DNA of 64,000 bases from Opisthocomus hoazin (lineage: Eukaryota > Chordata > Aves > Opisthocomiformes > Opisthocomidae): NCBI RefSeq assembly GCF_030867145.1, contig NC_134433.1:12289216-12353215 (forward strand), given 5' to 3'. Below the pieces are notes generated by a model. That model was not told the DNA's origin. It saw only the letters and a program-made list of their open reading frames with translations, and did no database searches. A program made the translations under genes and the position numbers. Shown one piece after another: positions 33,922-44,076 of the stretch; position 1 is the first letter of the stretch, and each line of letters starts with the position of its first letter.

Positions 33922-36900
33922 TCACTGCTTCTTCTCGCGGGTGGTGATGGTGACCAGCTGCTTGGCGGCCTTGGCGATGTCGTAGGCGCACTGGATGACC
34001 TGCTGGGTCAGGAGCTGGTAGTCCACGGCGGCGCCCGGCTCGGGCGGCACGGTCTTGCGGCACTCGCTCTGCAGCCGGTAGGCGCTGGCGTTGAGCAGCC
34101 GCAGCGAGCTCCGCACCGTCTCCAGCGCCGGCTTCTGCGGGGGTGCAAGGGAGCATCGTCAGGACCCACGCTGGGGGGAGCTGACAGGGCCTGGTGGGGA
34201 CCCCTCCCCACCCCGGGGACCCCCCACCCCTCCTACCTTGGGGAAGAGCGATGCCATCTCCGTCACAGCCAAGTGGATCTTCTCCGAGCAGGGGACAAAG
34301 CTGAGGGCGAGCAGAGGGGGTGAGCACCAGGGGGGACAACCGGGGCTGGCAGGGATGGCCCCGTGCAAGCGCAGCCCCCAGTGCAGGGGTCCGGAGGGAC
34401 CCCGTGGCTGTGCCCCAGCCCTACCTGTCATGCTTGGACTCCTGCGCCGCCCGCAGCAGCTCCTGGATGTTCTTGGTGACCTGCTCGGTTTTGAGGATGA
34501 CGTCCTCCGTGCTGGGCAGCCCCGGGTCCAGCTCCCCGTCCAGCGGGTCGAGCTCGTGGGGGAAGTCCTCGTCCTTGCTCAGCTCCACGAACCGCTTCCC
34601 CTCCACGCTGCGGGGACCAACAGACCCCGTGGGGTCAGTGCCAGCCCCGTGTCCCCACGTCCCTAACGCGGTCCCCAGCACCAGCAGCGCTCACCCGATC
34701 AGGACCTCGCCCGCCGGCGTGTTGTCGTAGTCGCTGTCGGTGCCGCTGCCGTGCCGGTCCAGCTTGCTCTGGAGGGCAGAGCAGCAGCATCAAGCCCTGC
34801 CCAGCCCCGTCCCCATGCAGGGCTGGGGTCCCCCCACCCCAGGAGCTGCACCCCACTCCCCAGTACGTCACCATGTGCCGGGCACCGTCGGGCGGGCAGG
34901 AGAGCAGCGGGGAGGACGGGGGAAAGGGCACCGAGGAGGCAGATGGACCTTTCCGGATCTGGAGGGGGAAGAGAGGGGAAGCCGGCGCTGAACGGGGCGC
35001 AGCAGGGTCCGGAGCCGATCCCGGTGACGCGCAGGGGAGGACGAGCACAGGGGACACCACCGCCCCGCATGCAGGAACGTCCTGCAGCCACCGTCCCCCG
35101 GGGAGGTCCCTGGCCTGACCCGGGGGGTGCAGGGTGGCGGGTGCACGGGACGTCCCTGGAGGGTGACAGCCACCACGTCCCACGCAGCAGCCGGCCCCGC
35201 TGCGGCCCCCTTACCCGGTACACGCTGGCCGGGATGTGCGTGGAGTAGAGACCCTCGTCCTCCACCTCCTGGGGACACAGGAAAGGTTATGGCCCCGTGG
35301 GGATGGCACCCAGCACCCTTGGGGGGGCTGGAGGGAGTCACCGCACCCCAAAAAATGCCCACCCGCCCACCCCGGCACACTCACGCCAGAGCCGAAGGGC
35401 TGCAGCCGCGTCACCAGCTCCTCCACCGGCTGCCCGAAGGGCTTCAGCGCCGAGCCCGGCTCGTACATGGAGAAGGCCTGGCGGTCACGGCGGTGCGGGG
35501 GGGCCGTGCCCGGGGGGTGCCCGTGCTCCGGCCGCTCGCTGGGAGCCGGGGCCGGGTGCGCGGGGCCCGACTGCTGCCGCATCTGCGTGTTCTCCGCCTG
35601 CAGCTTGTGGATCTGCACCCGGGGGGAAAGGCGTCAGCGGGGAGGGGGTCTGCAGGGGGGGGGTCCCACCGGCCCTGCACCCACCTCGCGCTGCAGCCGC
35701 CGCAGCTCGTCGCTCAGGCTGTTGTTCACCTTCATCAGCTGCTGCACCTTGGCCTCGGAGGCGGCCAGAGCCTTCTTCACCTCCAGGTACTCCTGCAGCG
35801 TGACGGGGCCGTCCGAGAGGTCGGAGGAGTCCATGCTCTGCGGGGAGAGGCGGCTCAGCGCCGGGATCCCGGAGCCTGGGGGGGGTCTGAGCGAGGGTGG
35901 GGTCCGGGGCGGGGGTCCGGCGCTCACCCTGGCGCGGTTGTTGCGGGAGGCGTTGCGCAGCAGCTCCTGGTCCGTGTCCTCGTCGGAGGCGACGCTGTCG
36001 TAGTCGTGCTGGTCGTCCAGGTCACTCTGGCTCCGCAGCGAGTAGTCAAGGGCGTCTGGGGGAGTGCAGGGGGGTGCTGAACACGGGCTGGGGGGGGATT
36101 GCTCAGCGCCCCCCCTCTGCCCCCCAGTCCCTCACCTGTGGGGCTCAGCAGACTCTTCCCTTGCTGCCGGCGCTTGGCTTCCCCAAGGATGTCGATGAGC
36201 AAGGTGGCAAACTCCCTGGCGTTGAACCTGGCCAGCTTCTGCCGGCCCTGGGAGGGGGGAAAGGGGGTGAGCGGGGGGCTGGGTGCAAAGGAGGGGGTCA
36301 CAGGGCCTGGAGGGGGTGGGGGGGTCCTCACCTGGTTGCGTGTGGCCGAGTACTCGGGGTTGACGGGGAGAAAGGGGACAGCGCTGCGCTCCGTCACCAG
36401 CGTGCTGTGGTTCTGCGTCGTCAGCCAGACTGCGGGCGAGAGGCCGGGCTCAGACCCCCCTGCCTGGACCCCCCCATCGCCCCCCGGCTCAGACACCCCC
36501 AGCCGGACCCCCCCCCCCCGGAGCGAGCGGGCTGCGGGGCTGAGGACGACTCAGCCGGACGCAGGCGCGGGCGCGGGGCCAGCACGCTGGGGCTGGGAGC
36601 CCAGCCTGGCCGCGCTGACGGGAATCGCCTTCCCCGGCCGCTCTGCCGGGCTGGGGTCCCCCCCCGCGCCCCCCGCCACAGACCCCCTGCTCCTCGTCCT
36701 TCGAGGCACCAGCTCCGCACCCCCCCAGCCGTCGGGGAGCGGGGTTGGCGTCGCTGTCGGCTCCCACCCCGCCCTGGAAACGGGGTATCCCCTGCCCCGC
36801 CACCCCCCACTCGAGGGGACCCCTCCAGGCTGTGCCCCCATCCCAGGGGGGGTCCCGGCACCCACCTCCAGCAGCCCCCCAGCCCCGGCACCCGTGGCGG

Positions 36901-39900
36901 CCCCTCGTCCCCGGCCGGAGGAATGAGGAAGGAGGGGCCTGCGGTCCCGGCGGAGGGATCCGGAGCAGGGGGGGGAGAAGGGGGGGGTGTTCTCTGGCTG
37001 CTCCTCCCCACACCGGGATGGCTGCCCCAGGGCTAGGGGGGGCTGCACCCCGCGCCCCCCCGCTCACCCGCATCGTTCTCCCGGCGGTCCACCTCATCAT
37101 AGACGTCCATGGCCAGCTCCTCGAAGAGGCGGTTGCTGAGCTGCAGCGGCATGGGGGGGGGGGGGACGGCGTCAGGGGGGGTGGGGGGAGCAGGCAGGAC
37201 CCCCCCCCCCAGCCCTGCCCCGGCCCCCGCTCACCGCCTGCAGCTTCTTCTTGGCTGCCTTGGCCAGCTCGGAGAGGTCCAGGCTGGGGGGGAGACACAA
37301 AGCTGGGGTTATTCCTGGCCTGGCCCCACCCAAACGGTCCCCACCATGGCAGGGTGTCCCCCCACCCACGCGTGGGGGGCTTCGCCGAGCGGGACTGGCA
37401 GGCTCGGGGGGATGAGGCAGCAGGGGGTGAGCAGGACCCCCCTCCCTGGGTGCTCCCCGGGTGCTGGGCTGAGCTGAGCGGCGGGGGCTGCTGGGGGGTC
37501 CCGCGCCGGCGGCACGGGGGGGTCCCCCGAGCCGAGAGCCGAGCGGACAATACCTCTGTGCCACGCACTTTGGGCGCACCCTGCGCTCCGGGGAAGGCAG
37601 CGGAGGGAAGAACGGGATAAAGGCGGACGTTAAACGCGCGGGCACGCGGACCCCCCCCTCCCAGCCCCCCACCTCCCCCTGGGGATGCTCCAGCGCCGGT
37701 GACGGGGAGGTGGCCGGGGTGTCCCCCTCCTCGGCCCAGCGGGGACGGCGGGGGGGACGCGGGACAGGGTGGTGAGGCCGCGGGCGGCGGGCGCTCACCT
37801 GTCAGCCATCTGCGGGATGATGTAGTGCCCGTTCTTGTGGTCTGCGCAGAGAGCGGGGCTGTCAGCGGGGCCCCGTGTGTCCCCCCCCAACCCAGGGCCG
37901 AGCCCCCCACCCCCGGGACCCCCGCGCTCACCCGGCTTCCTGCCGCAGAGGTAGAAGGCCAGCCGGTCGGTCAGCTCGTACTGGCACTCCACCAGCCGCT
38001 CCGCCAGCTCCTGCTGGGCCGCCTGCCTGTGAGCGGACGGGCGAGGAGTGATGCCCACCCTGACGGGGGGCGCGGGCAGGGGTGGCTGCCCCCAGCCCCC
38101 ACCCTACCTGGCGTAGTCGATGGGGGTCCGGCCGTTCACGTCGGGCGCCCCGGGGTCGGCACCGTAGACCACCAGCAGCTCCGCTTGCAGGATCTGGCCG
38201 GCTTTGGCGGCCACGTGCAGCGGTGTGGTGCCCTTCTCCTGCGGGCACGAGCAGCCTCAGCGCCCAGCCCGCGGGACGGGGGTCCAGGCCCCCCCCCCTC
38301 ACCAGCCCAGCACTGTCCCCAAGGACCCCGACCACCACCCGCGCTCACCGGGTGGAAGAAGTTGGCCTGGGCGCCCAGCGAGAGCAGCCGCAGGCAGGTC
38401 TCCAGGTTGCCCGTCCGCACGCTCGAGTGCAATTGCTGCCAAGGAGAGAAGCGGTAAACGGGGGGGAATCCGCCCCCGCCGCCAAGGTGGGGGTCCCCAC
38501 ACCCCCCCCGCGCCCCACCTTGCTGAGGTCCTTGGCGGTGACGCCGTCGTCGTCCCGGCAGGGCAGCTTGTGGACGAAGGCCAGCATCTGGTACTTGGCG
38601 CGGATGAACTCCGACTTGGTGGGGCTGTGGGGGGGCGGCAGGTTGCAGGGTGAGGCTGGGGGGGGCACCCATCCGGCACAGACCCCCTCCCCACGGCAGG
38701 CGGGGGGGCACTTACTGCACTTTGTCCTGGGGGTTTGCCTTCCGGCGCCCGCTCTGCACCTGCGCCGGGTCCAGCAGCGAGTGCTCCCAGATGGAGTTGG
38801 CCCCGTTGCTGGCCAAGGTGTGCACCATCTGCGGGGGGAGGGGCAGGGCCCGGTGGGTGCGGAGGGGTCCCTGGGTGCATGTGTCCCCCCCCTCCCAGGG
38901 CCAGCACCCACCTGGAGCAGCGTGGCGGGCCAGGGGCTGTGGCGCAGGTGCTTGACGACGGAGATGTGGCGGCCCAGGCTGCGGTGGACGCTGCAGCACT
39001 CGTCGCAGATCAGCACCCCGCGGTTGATGGAGGCCCAGCCGGGGTCTGCGGGGCGGGGGGGGGGGGGTCACTGGGTGTCCCCCCCCGCCGCCGCGGTCCC
39101 CTCCCCATCCATCCCCCTGCTGCCAGGGGGGGATGCGTTGCCGCAGCGACCGTTTCCCTGGCAACGGCGAGGGGCTCAGCCCATCGCCAGGGGAAACCCA
39201 CAGGTTTCCCGTAGCAACCAGGCACCAGCCAAGGGGGGGGGGGCAGGATTTGGCCCCCCCATCAGGAGAGCGGCTGGTGACGATGCCAGGACGAGCAGGG
39301 GCACCCCGACCCACCGCAGCACCCTGCGAGGCCGCGCACCCCCTGACCCCTCAGCTGGGCATTTTGGGGGGGGGGGTGTCCTGGGGGGGGCAGCAGGGTG
39401 GGTATCTCCATCCTGTGGGCTCCCATGTATGGTGGTCATGGGCTCCACAGCCTGGCACCCCACGCCAGCCCCCCAGGGCACCCTGACTCTCAGGGTGGGT
39501 GCTGTGCCCCCTCCCCCCCTCGCTGTCGTCCCCCCCCTCAGCCCCCCCATGCCGGCCCCGGCCCGGCCGGACTGGAGCCCTTTGTGTCCCCGCCAGGAAC
39601 AAAGGGACGTCTGAGCGGCCACGCTGGCACCGGCCCCGGCACCCGCGGGGGCCCCGCTCCCGGCCGAGCCCCACACTCGCACCCCAGAAATGGCTCCTGG
39701 GGCTGGCCCGCGGGGGGGGTGCTGCACCTCGATGGGGGGGCTGTGAGGCTGCAGCAGCCCCCATTGCAGGATTTGGGGAGCCCCCCCCGGGTGGGTCACA
39801 GGCGGCCGGGTGCGGGGTGACAGTGCTGAGCCGTCCGTGGGTGACCCCGTGCCAGGGGCTGCGGGGAGCCCTGCCAGCCTCTGCCCAGCCCCACCGCCCC

Positions 39901-42229
39901 GTGTTTCTGTAGGGCCTACACAAACACCGCCCTGCCCCGCGGGAGGGGGGAGCCCCAAGCCCGGGGGTACAGGGGCTAGAGTGGGGGGACAGCACTGGCC
40001 AGCCGCGGTGGCCCTGGGGGGGGGACAGTGGCCCCACGACCCCGCAGAGGAAGGCGGGTAGGCAGGAGGGCCTCCCCTGCTTCCTTCCTCCCCGCGGGTC
40101 CCGGACCCCTCCCCAAGCCCCCTCCCGAGCCCTGGGGATGCCATTTCGGGGGGGCCCCCAGCCCTGCAGTGCCACGGGTCCGAAGCAGGGTGTCCAGGGG
40201 GGGTGGGGAGCGGCGGCCCCCCCCAGCCTGGCAGCCCCACGCACACAGATGGCAGCGCCTTGGCAGCCGGTGCGGCGGCATCTGCGCCTTCGCGCCCGCT
40301 GCCCACACGGGAACAGGACGCTGCGGGCGGGGGGGGCCGGGCAGATCCGGGGTACCCCCCAGGCAGCACCCCCTCCCGCTGCAAGGGGAAACCGGGGTGC
40401 ACTGCAGCGGCTTGGGGAGAACTGGCAAGGGGACACCCCAAAACCCTGAGAGGGTTCCAGAGCCCCCGGCACCGCCGTCCCCGCACCGCGACGCGGGCCG
40501 ATGGCGGGACCCCCAGCGCTCAGCCCCGCGCCGGCGAGGGGAGGGCTGGGGCCGGCTGGCGGAGCCGGGGATTCCAGAGACCCCAGTGGAGCAGGATTCG
40601 GCCAGGGGAGCGCAGGCAGAGGGGCCGGGGGACCCCCCCCCACCGGGCCGGCCGGCGCATCCCTGGCAGCAGCGACGGGTGCTCCGGGCGCGGTAGGAAG
40701 CGGCCTCTGGACTTTATAACTCATTTCCTCGCATGGCTGCCGGGCCAGAAGAGATTGGAAGAAACTGGTTTCCATTTCCCCGCGACCCCGGGAGGGACCC
40801 TCAGCACCACGCCGGGGACCCCCGCGCTCGGGGGGGACGCGCTCCGCGGGCAGGGCAGCCCCGCACCCACGCGTGCCCCCGGCTCTCCCGGCAGGATCCG
40901 GCCCTCGGCACGCGGCCGGAGCAATTTGGGCACAGCCTTGGCCCGCGAGCGGCTTTCCGGGCCGGCTCACGGCAGCCTCGACGCTCGGCCCCGTTCATTC
41001 ATCGCCGGCCACGGGCAGGGTTTTTGGGGGGCGGGCAGGGTTTTGGGGGGGTCCAGCTCCACCGCGACGCCCGTGGGCTCGTGCCTGGCGTGGGGGCTGC
41101 GGGCAGCGGCACCGCCGCGGACGCGACTCGTCTTGCCCAGGTCAGGCTGCGGCTTGCAGCGCGGCGCGGCTCAGCCTGCCCGCAGCGCCCAGCCCGGATC
41201 TGCGGGGTGCTGGGGGGCACAGGAGGGTGTTCCCCCCCCCCCGCCATTTGCAGGGTCCTTCCACCGATGGGGACGTCCCCAGCAGCCCCACGCCGAGGGG
41301 TGCTGGGGCTGCGGGTGGTGACGGGCGTTGGGTACACGGGGGGCACCGGGGTGGCCCTGGGGAGGGCACGGGGGTGTTATCGGGGTCACGTTTGGGGCGT
41401 AGCGGGAGATTCCTGGGGGGGGAAAGGGGGTGCACCCAGAGGGCCCAGGGGCCTCACCGGGAGGTCGCACTGGGGGCACATCAGAGGGTTCCTGGGGCGC
41501 AGAGCGAGGGTCCCTAGGGGTGCACCCCAGGGTGCAGAGGGGACTCACCGGGGGGGTGCTGGGGGCACGCAGGGGGTGCAAAGGGGTCTCTCACTGTGGG
41601 GTGCAGAAAGAGATGCGAAAGGGCTCCCTGGGAGCGTACCGGGGGGTGCAGATCAGGGTGCAGGGGGGGCCTGGGGATGCACCAGGGCGGGGGAGGGCAC
41701 ACCACAGGGCACAGAGGGGGCTTGGGGGGGACTGGTGATGTACCGGGGGGCACCTCGGGGTGCAGAGGGGCCTCGGGGGGGGCTGCAGCCGTACCGGGGG
41801 GGCACCTCGGGGTGCAGAGGAGGCTCACAGGGGTGCTGGGGAGGTACCGGGGGGGCCAGAGGGGGCTCGGGGCGGGCTGATGATGTACCGGGGGGCACCT
41901 CGGGGTGCAGAGGGGGCTCGGAGGGGGCTGGGGATGTACCGGGGGGCACCTCGGGGTGCAGAGGGGGCTCGGAGGGGGCTGGGGATGTACCGGGGGGGAC
42001 CTCGGGGTGCAGAAGGGGCTCGGGGGGGGAGCTGGGCAGCGCAGGGCAGGCTCCCGGCCAGGCTCCGGGGAGGGGGGGGTGTGAGCCGGACCCCACCGGC
42101 GGGGCCGCGGGGGGATGGGCCGTAGCGGGGCCGTACCGGGGGGGTCTCCAGTGCCGTAGCGGGGGGGGGTCCCTTACCTGGGGCGCTGCAGTCGGCGCAC
42201 ACCTCCGCCCGCGGCGCCTTCCGGGCCAT
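33922..42229 (-). CDS. GIT1: ARF GTPase-activating protein GIT1
   Basis: Scaffold and Arf-GAP that binds PIX and paxillin at focal adhesions and synapses. 21 coding exons, 5' to 3': 42229-42178, 39045-38912, 38828-38716, 38624-38519, 38435-38349, 38238-38108, 38026-37932, 37841-37799, 37283-37235, 37140-37068, 36429-36332, 36247-36136, 36055-35928, 35837-35685, 35612-35385, 35268-35215, 34958-34872, 34768-34695, 34607-34425, 34300-34237, 34134-33922. All join in frame to 758 residues (human 761/770). Visible: Arf-GAP zinc finger CADC...CDECC with arginine finger region HRSLGRHIS; ankyrin repeats (GTTPLHVAAKAG); Spa2-homology repeats (KAAKKKLQA; RQKLARFNAREFATLLIDIL); a leucine-rich coiled coil (VQQLMKVNNSLSDELRRLQRE); and the C-terminal paxillin-binding bundle ending TTREKKQ. 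It is divergent from ANKRD13B. Confidence 0.97.
40700..40790 (-). promoter_or_regulatory. AT-richer island in GIT1 intron 1
   Basis: A roughly 90-bp low-GC segment in a GC-rich intron. On the minus strand it contains GAGTTATAAAGTCC (TATA-like) and GGAAATGGAAACC. It could be an intronic enhancer or alternative promoter of GIT1; this is inference from composition only. Confidence 0.25.
41420..42030 (+). repeat. 51-bp tandem repeat (VNTR-like), degenerate at its left side
   Basis: GATGTACC recurs at 41882, 41933 and 41984, exactly 51 bp apart, each followed by GGGGGGCACCTCGGGGTGCA or a close variant. More diverged units with the same GTACCGGGGG...CACCTCGGGGTGCAG core extend leftwards to about 41690, and looser ones to about 41420. 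It lies in GIT1 intron 1. The 51-bp unit is a multiple of three, which explains artefactual repetitive open frames. Confidence 0.85.
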
Positions 42230-42485
42230 CCTCAGCGGCGAGGCGGGCCCGGGCCCGGGCCTCTGCGCCAGCGTGGGGGGGGGGGGGCAGCGCCCCCGGG
42301 CCCGCCGGGGGGGGGGGGGGCCAGAGGAAGGGGGGGGGCCGGGCGGCGGGGCGGGGGCGGCGGGGGGGCCCGGGGCCGCGGCTCGCCGGGGGCTGCCGGC
42401 TGCTCCCAGCGCCCGGCGGCTCCGCAGGAAGCGGCGCAGGCCCGGCCCCGGCGGAGGAGGGGCCGCAACGGCCCCCCCCCCCCCG

Positions 42486-42730
42486 CCACCGGCACCGCCC
42501 CGCACCGGCACCGGCACCGCCCCGCACCCGCTCCCGCACCGGCACCGCCCCGCTCCCGGCTGGCCCGGTCCCGCTCCTGGGCGTCCCGCCCGCTGCCGGG
42601 TCCCGTGCGGGGCAGCCCCCGGCCCGCCGTGCCCGCCCGCTCCCGCTCCCGCACGCTGTCCTGGTCCTGGTCCCGGTCCCGGTCCCGGTCCCGGTCCTGG
42701 TCCTGTTCCCGGTCCTGGTTCTGTCCCCCG
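42486..42730 (+). repeat. GC-rich hexamer repeats upstream of GIT1
   Basis: GCACCG-type units at about 42486-42560 are followed by GGTCCC/GGTCCT units at about 42655-42730. They lie 260-500 bp upstream of the GIT1 start codon, probably in promoter or 5' UTR. On the minus strand the second block reads as an Asp-Arg/Asp-Gln repeat, which I do not consider coding. Confidence 0.7.
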
Positions 42731-43361
42731 CCTCGGGTCTCGGGCACCCCCGTGGTCCTGGTGCTGCTCCCAGTCCGGGTCCTGCACACCCCAGTCTCGG
42801 CCCTGGGCACCTCCCGCTTGTCCCAGTCCTGCCCTGGGCACCCCAGAACCAGCTCTGGGTTCAGCCCCAGCCCAGGCATCCCCCATCCTGCTCCCAGTGC
42901 CAGCCCTGACACCATGCGCCCCAGTCCTGGGGACCCCCCGTCCCCACCCTGGCCCCATCCCCGGTGCGTGGCGGGGTGCTGTGCGGGCAGCCTGGGTCCG
43001 GCTGGGGGTCCCAGGACACTGGGGTGCACTGGGGGTGTGTGGGGTGGGCCAGCACCTCCCTGGGGTGTTCAGCGGGGGATTTTGGAGGGGGGTGGGGGGA
43101 CTGGGGCCCATTTGGGGTCTGTTCCCCCCCTCTGGGATCCCGTAAACACTCCGAGCGAGGGGAGAGGACACCCCAGTATCACTGTGGGGGGCCCTGCAAG
43201 CAGCTGCGGGGGGGTGGATCCCTGCGGCACAGCCACCCCAGGCAGGGCCCACCGGAGGGGGGCCTGATCCTGCCCCCCCCCCCACGGGCCAGGCTGGGGG
43301 TGCCCTCACCGGGGGCCAGGCTGGGGGTCCCTTCACCGGTGGTCACTGAGGAGATGGCTCG

Positions 43362-43369
43362 TGACGTCA
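43362..43369 (+). promoter_or_regulatory. Full palindromic CRE (CREB/ATF site)
   Basis: Exact TGACGTCA in the GIT1-ANKRD13B divergent promoter, with CGTCA half sites near 43434 and 43456. CREB/ATF binding is inferred from the consensus. Confidence 0.5.
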
Positions 43370-43936
43370 TGGGGCAGCGGGGCTGGCGGGGAGATGGGGG
43401 ACCAGGGCGGGAGGACGCGACCACCGCCACCTCCGTCACGGCTGAGCGGAGGATAGTGACGGGGGGATGCAGCCCTCGGCGGGGGCCCCGTGGCAGGGTG
43501 GGGGGCAGCGGGGCGGGGGGCCGAGGCGGCCGGCGGAGGCCCAGCCTCGCATTGTTCTCGGGCGGCAGCCGGAAAACGCGACGCCCGCCCCGGAGAAACG
43601 CAGGCGGAAAAGGAAACGGGGCCGGGGGGCCCGCTCCTGCTGCTGCCCAGGGTGGGGGGGCTCGGGAGTCCCTACCCGGCCCCCCCGGCCGCCTTCGCCC
43701 CTGCCCCGCCATGTGCCCGGGCCCGCTGGCCCACGGGGGGAGTGGGGGTCAGGAGAGAGGGGGGAAACCAACCCGGGGGGGGGGGGTTGGAGGAGGTCTG
43801 AACGCCAGCGGGGTGACCCTTTGCAGCCCCCCCCCCCCCCACCAGCGGGGTTTGGGGTCCGCGGTGCTGGACGAGCGTTGGAGGGGGGGGGACAAGGAGG
43901 AGGAGGAGGAGGAAGAGGGCGATGCCGGGCAGGGCG

Positions 43937-43955
43937 ACTACAAGTCCCATGAGGC
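43937..43955 (+). promoter_or_regulatory. ZNF143 (Staf)/THAP11-type motif
   Basis: ACTACAAGTCCCATGAGGC matches the ACTACAAxTCCCAxxAxGC pattern of the long ZNF143 site. It lies about 120 bp upstream of the ANKRD13B start codon. Such sites are typical of divergent CpG-island promoters. Confidence 0.55.
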
Positions 43956-44013
43956 CGGGCGGTGCGGGGAGGGGGCCGCGGGGGGAGCACCGGGCGGGAG
44001 GTGCCGCGCCCGG

Positions 44014-44031
44014 CCCCCCCCCCCCCCCCCC
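44014..44031 (+). repeat. C18 homopolymer in ANKRD13B 5' region
   Basis: Eighteen consecutive C, 45-63 bp upstream of the ANKRD13B start codon, probably in the core promoter or 5' UTR. It could form an i-motif or G-quadruplex. Homopolymer length is prone to sequencing error. Confidence 0.7.
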
Positions 44032-44076
44032 GCCCCGCTCCGCCCCGCACCGCGCCCGCTCCAGCATGCACGGAGG

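Larger units (their letters stand above)
39046..42177 (-). other. GIT1: GIT1 intron 1, 3.1 kb
   Basis: By far the longest GIT1 intron. It is GC-rich with many G runs and contains a tandem repeat region at 41420-42030 and a short AT-richer island near 40700-40790. Very long open frames cross it on both strands but reflect low stop-codon density and the 51-bp repeat. Confidence 0.75.
42230..44076. promoter_or_regulatory. Divergent promoter region between GIT1 and ANKRD13B
   Basis: The start codons of GIT1 (minus) and ANKRD13B (plus) are 1.85 kb apart. In human the two transcripts also start back-to-back. The interval is a GC/CpG-rich block with no TATA box seen. It holds hexamer repeats near 42486-42730, a full CRE at 43362, a ZNF143-type motif at 43937 and a C18 run at 44014. 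It also contains both 5' UTRs, whose limits cannot be set from sequence. Confidence 0.6.

Noticed and set aside
35127-36926. Long plus-strand frames opposite GIT1 exons
   Set aside because: Shadow frames of GIT1 coding exons and GC-rich introns. The minus strand carries spliced, conserved protein.
40795-40815. REST/RE1-like TCAGCACCAC
   Set aside because: Only the left half of the motif matches; the right half does not fit at normal spacing.
40733-43267. Very long plus-strand open frame of 844 codons
   Set aside because: It crosses GIT1 intron 1, the 51-bp repeat and GIT1 exon 1 in antisense. The translation is Gly/Arg/Pro-rich and repetitive, as expected when GC-rich DNA has few stop codons.
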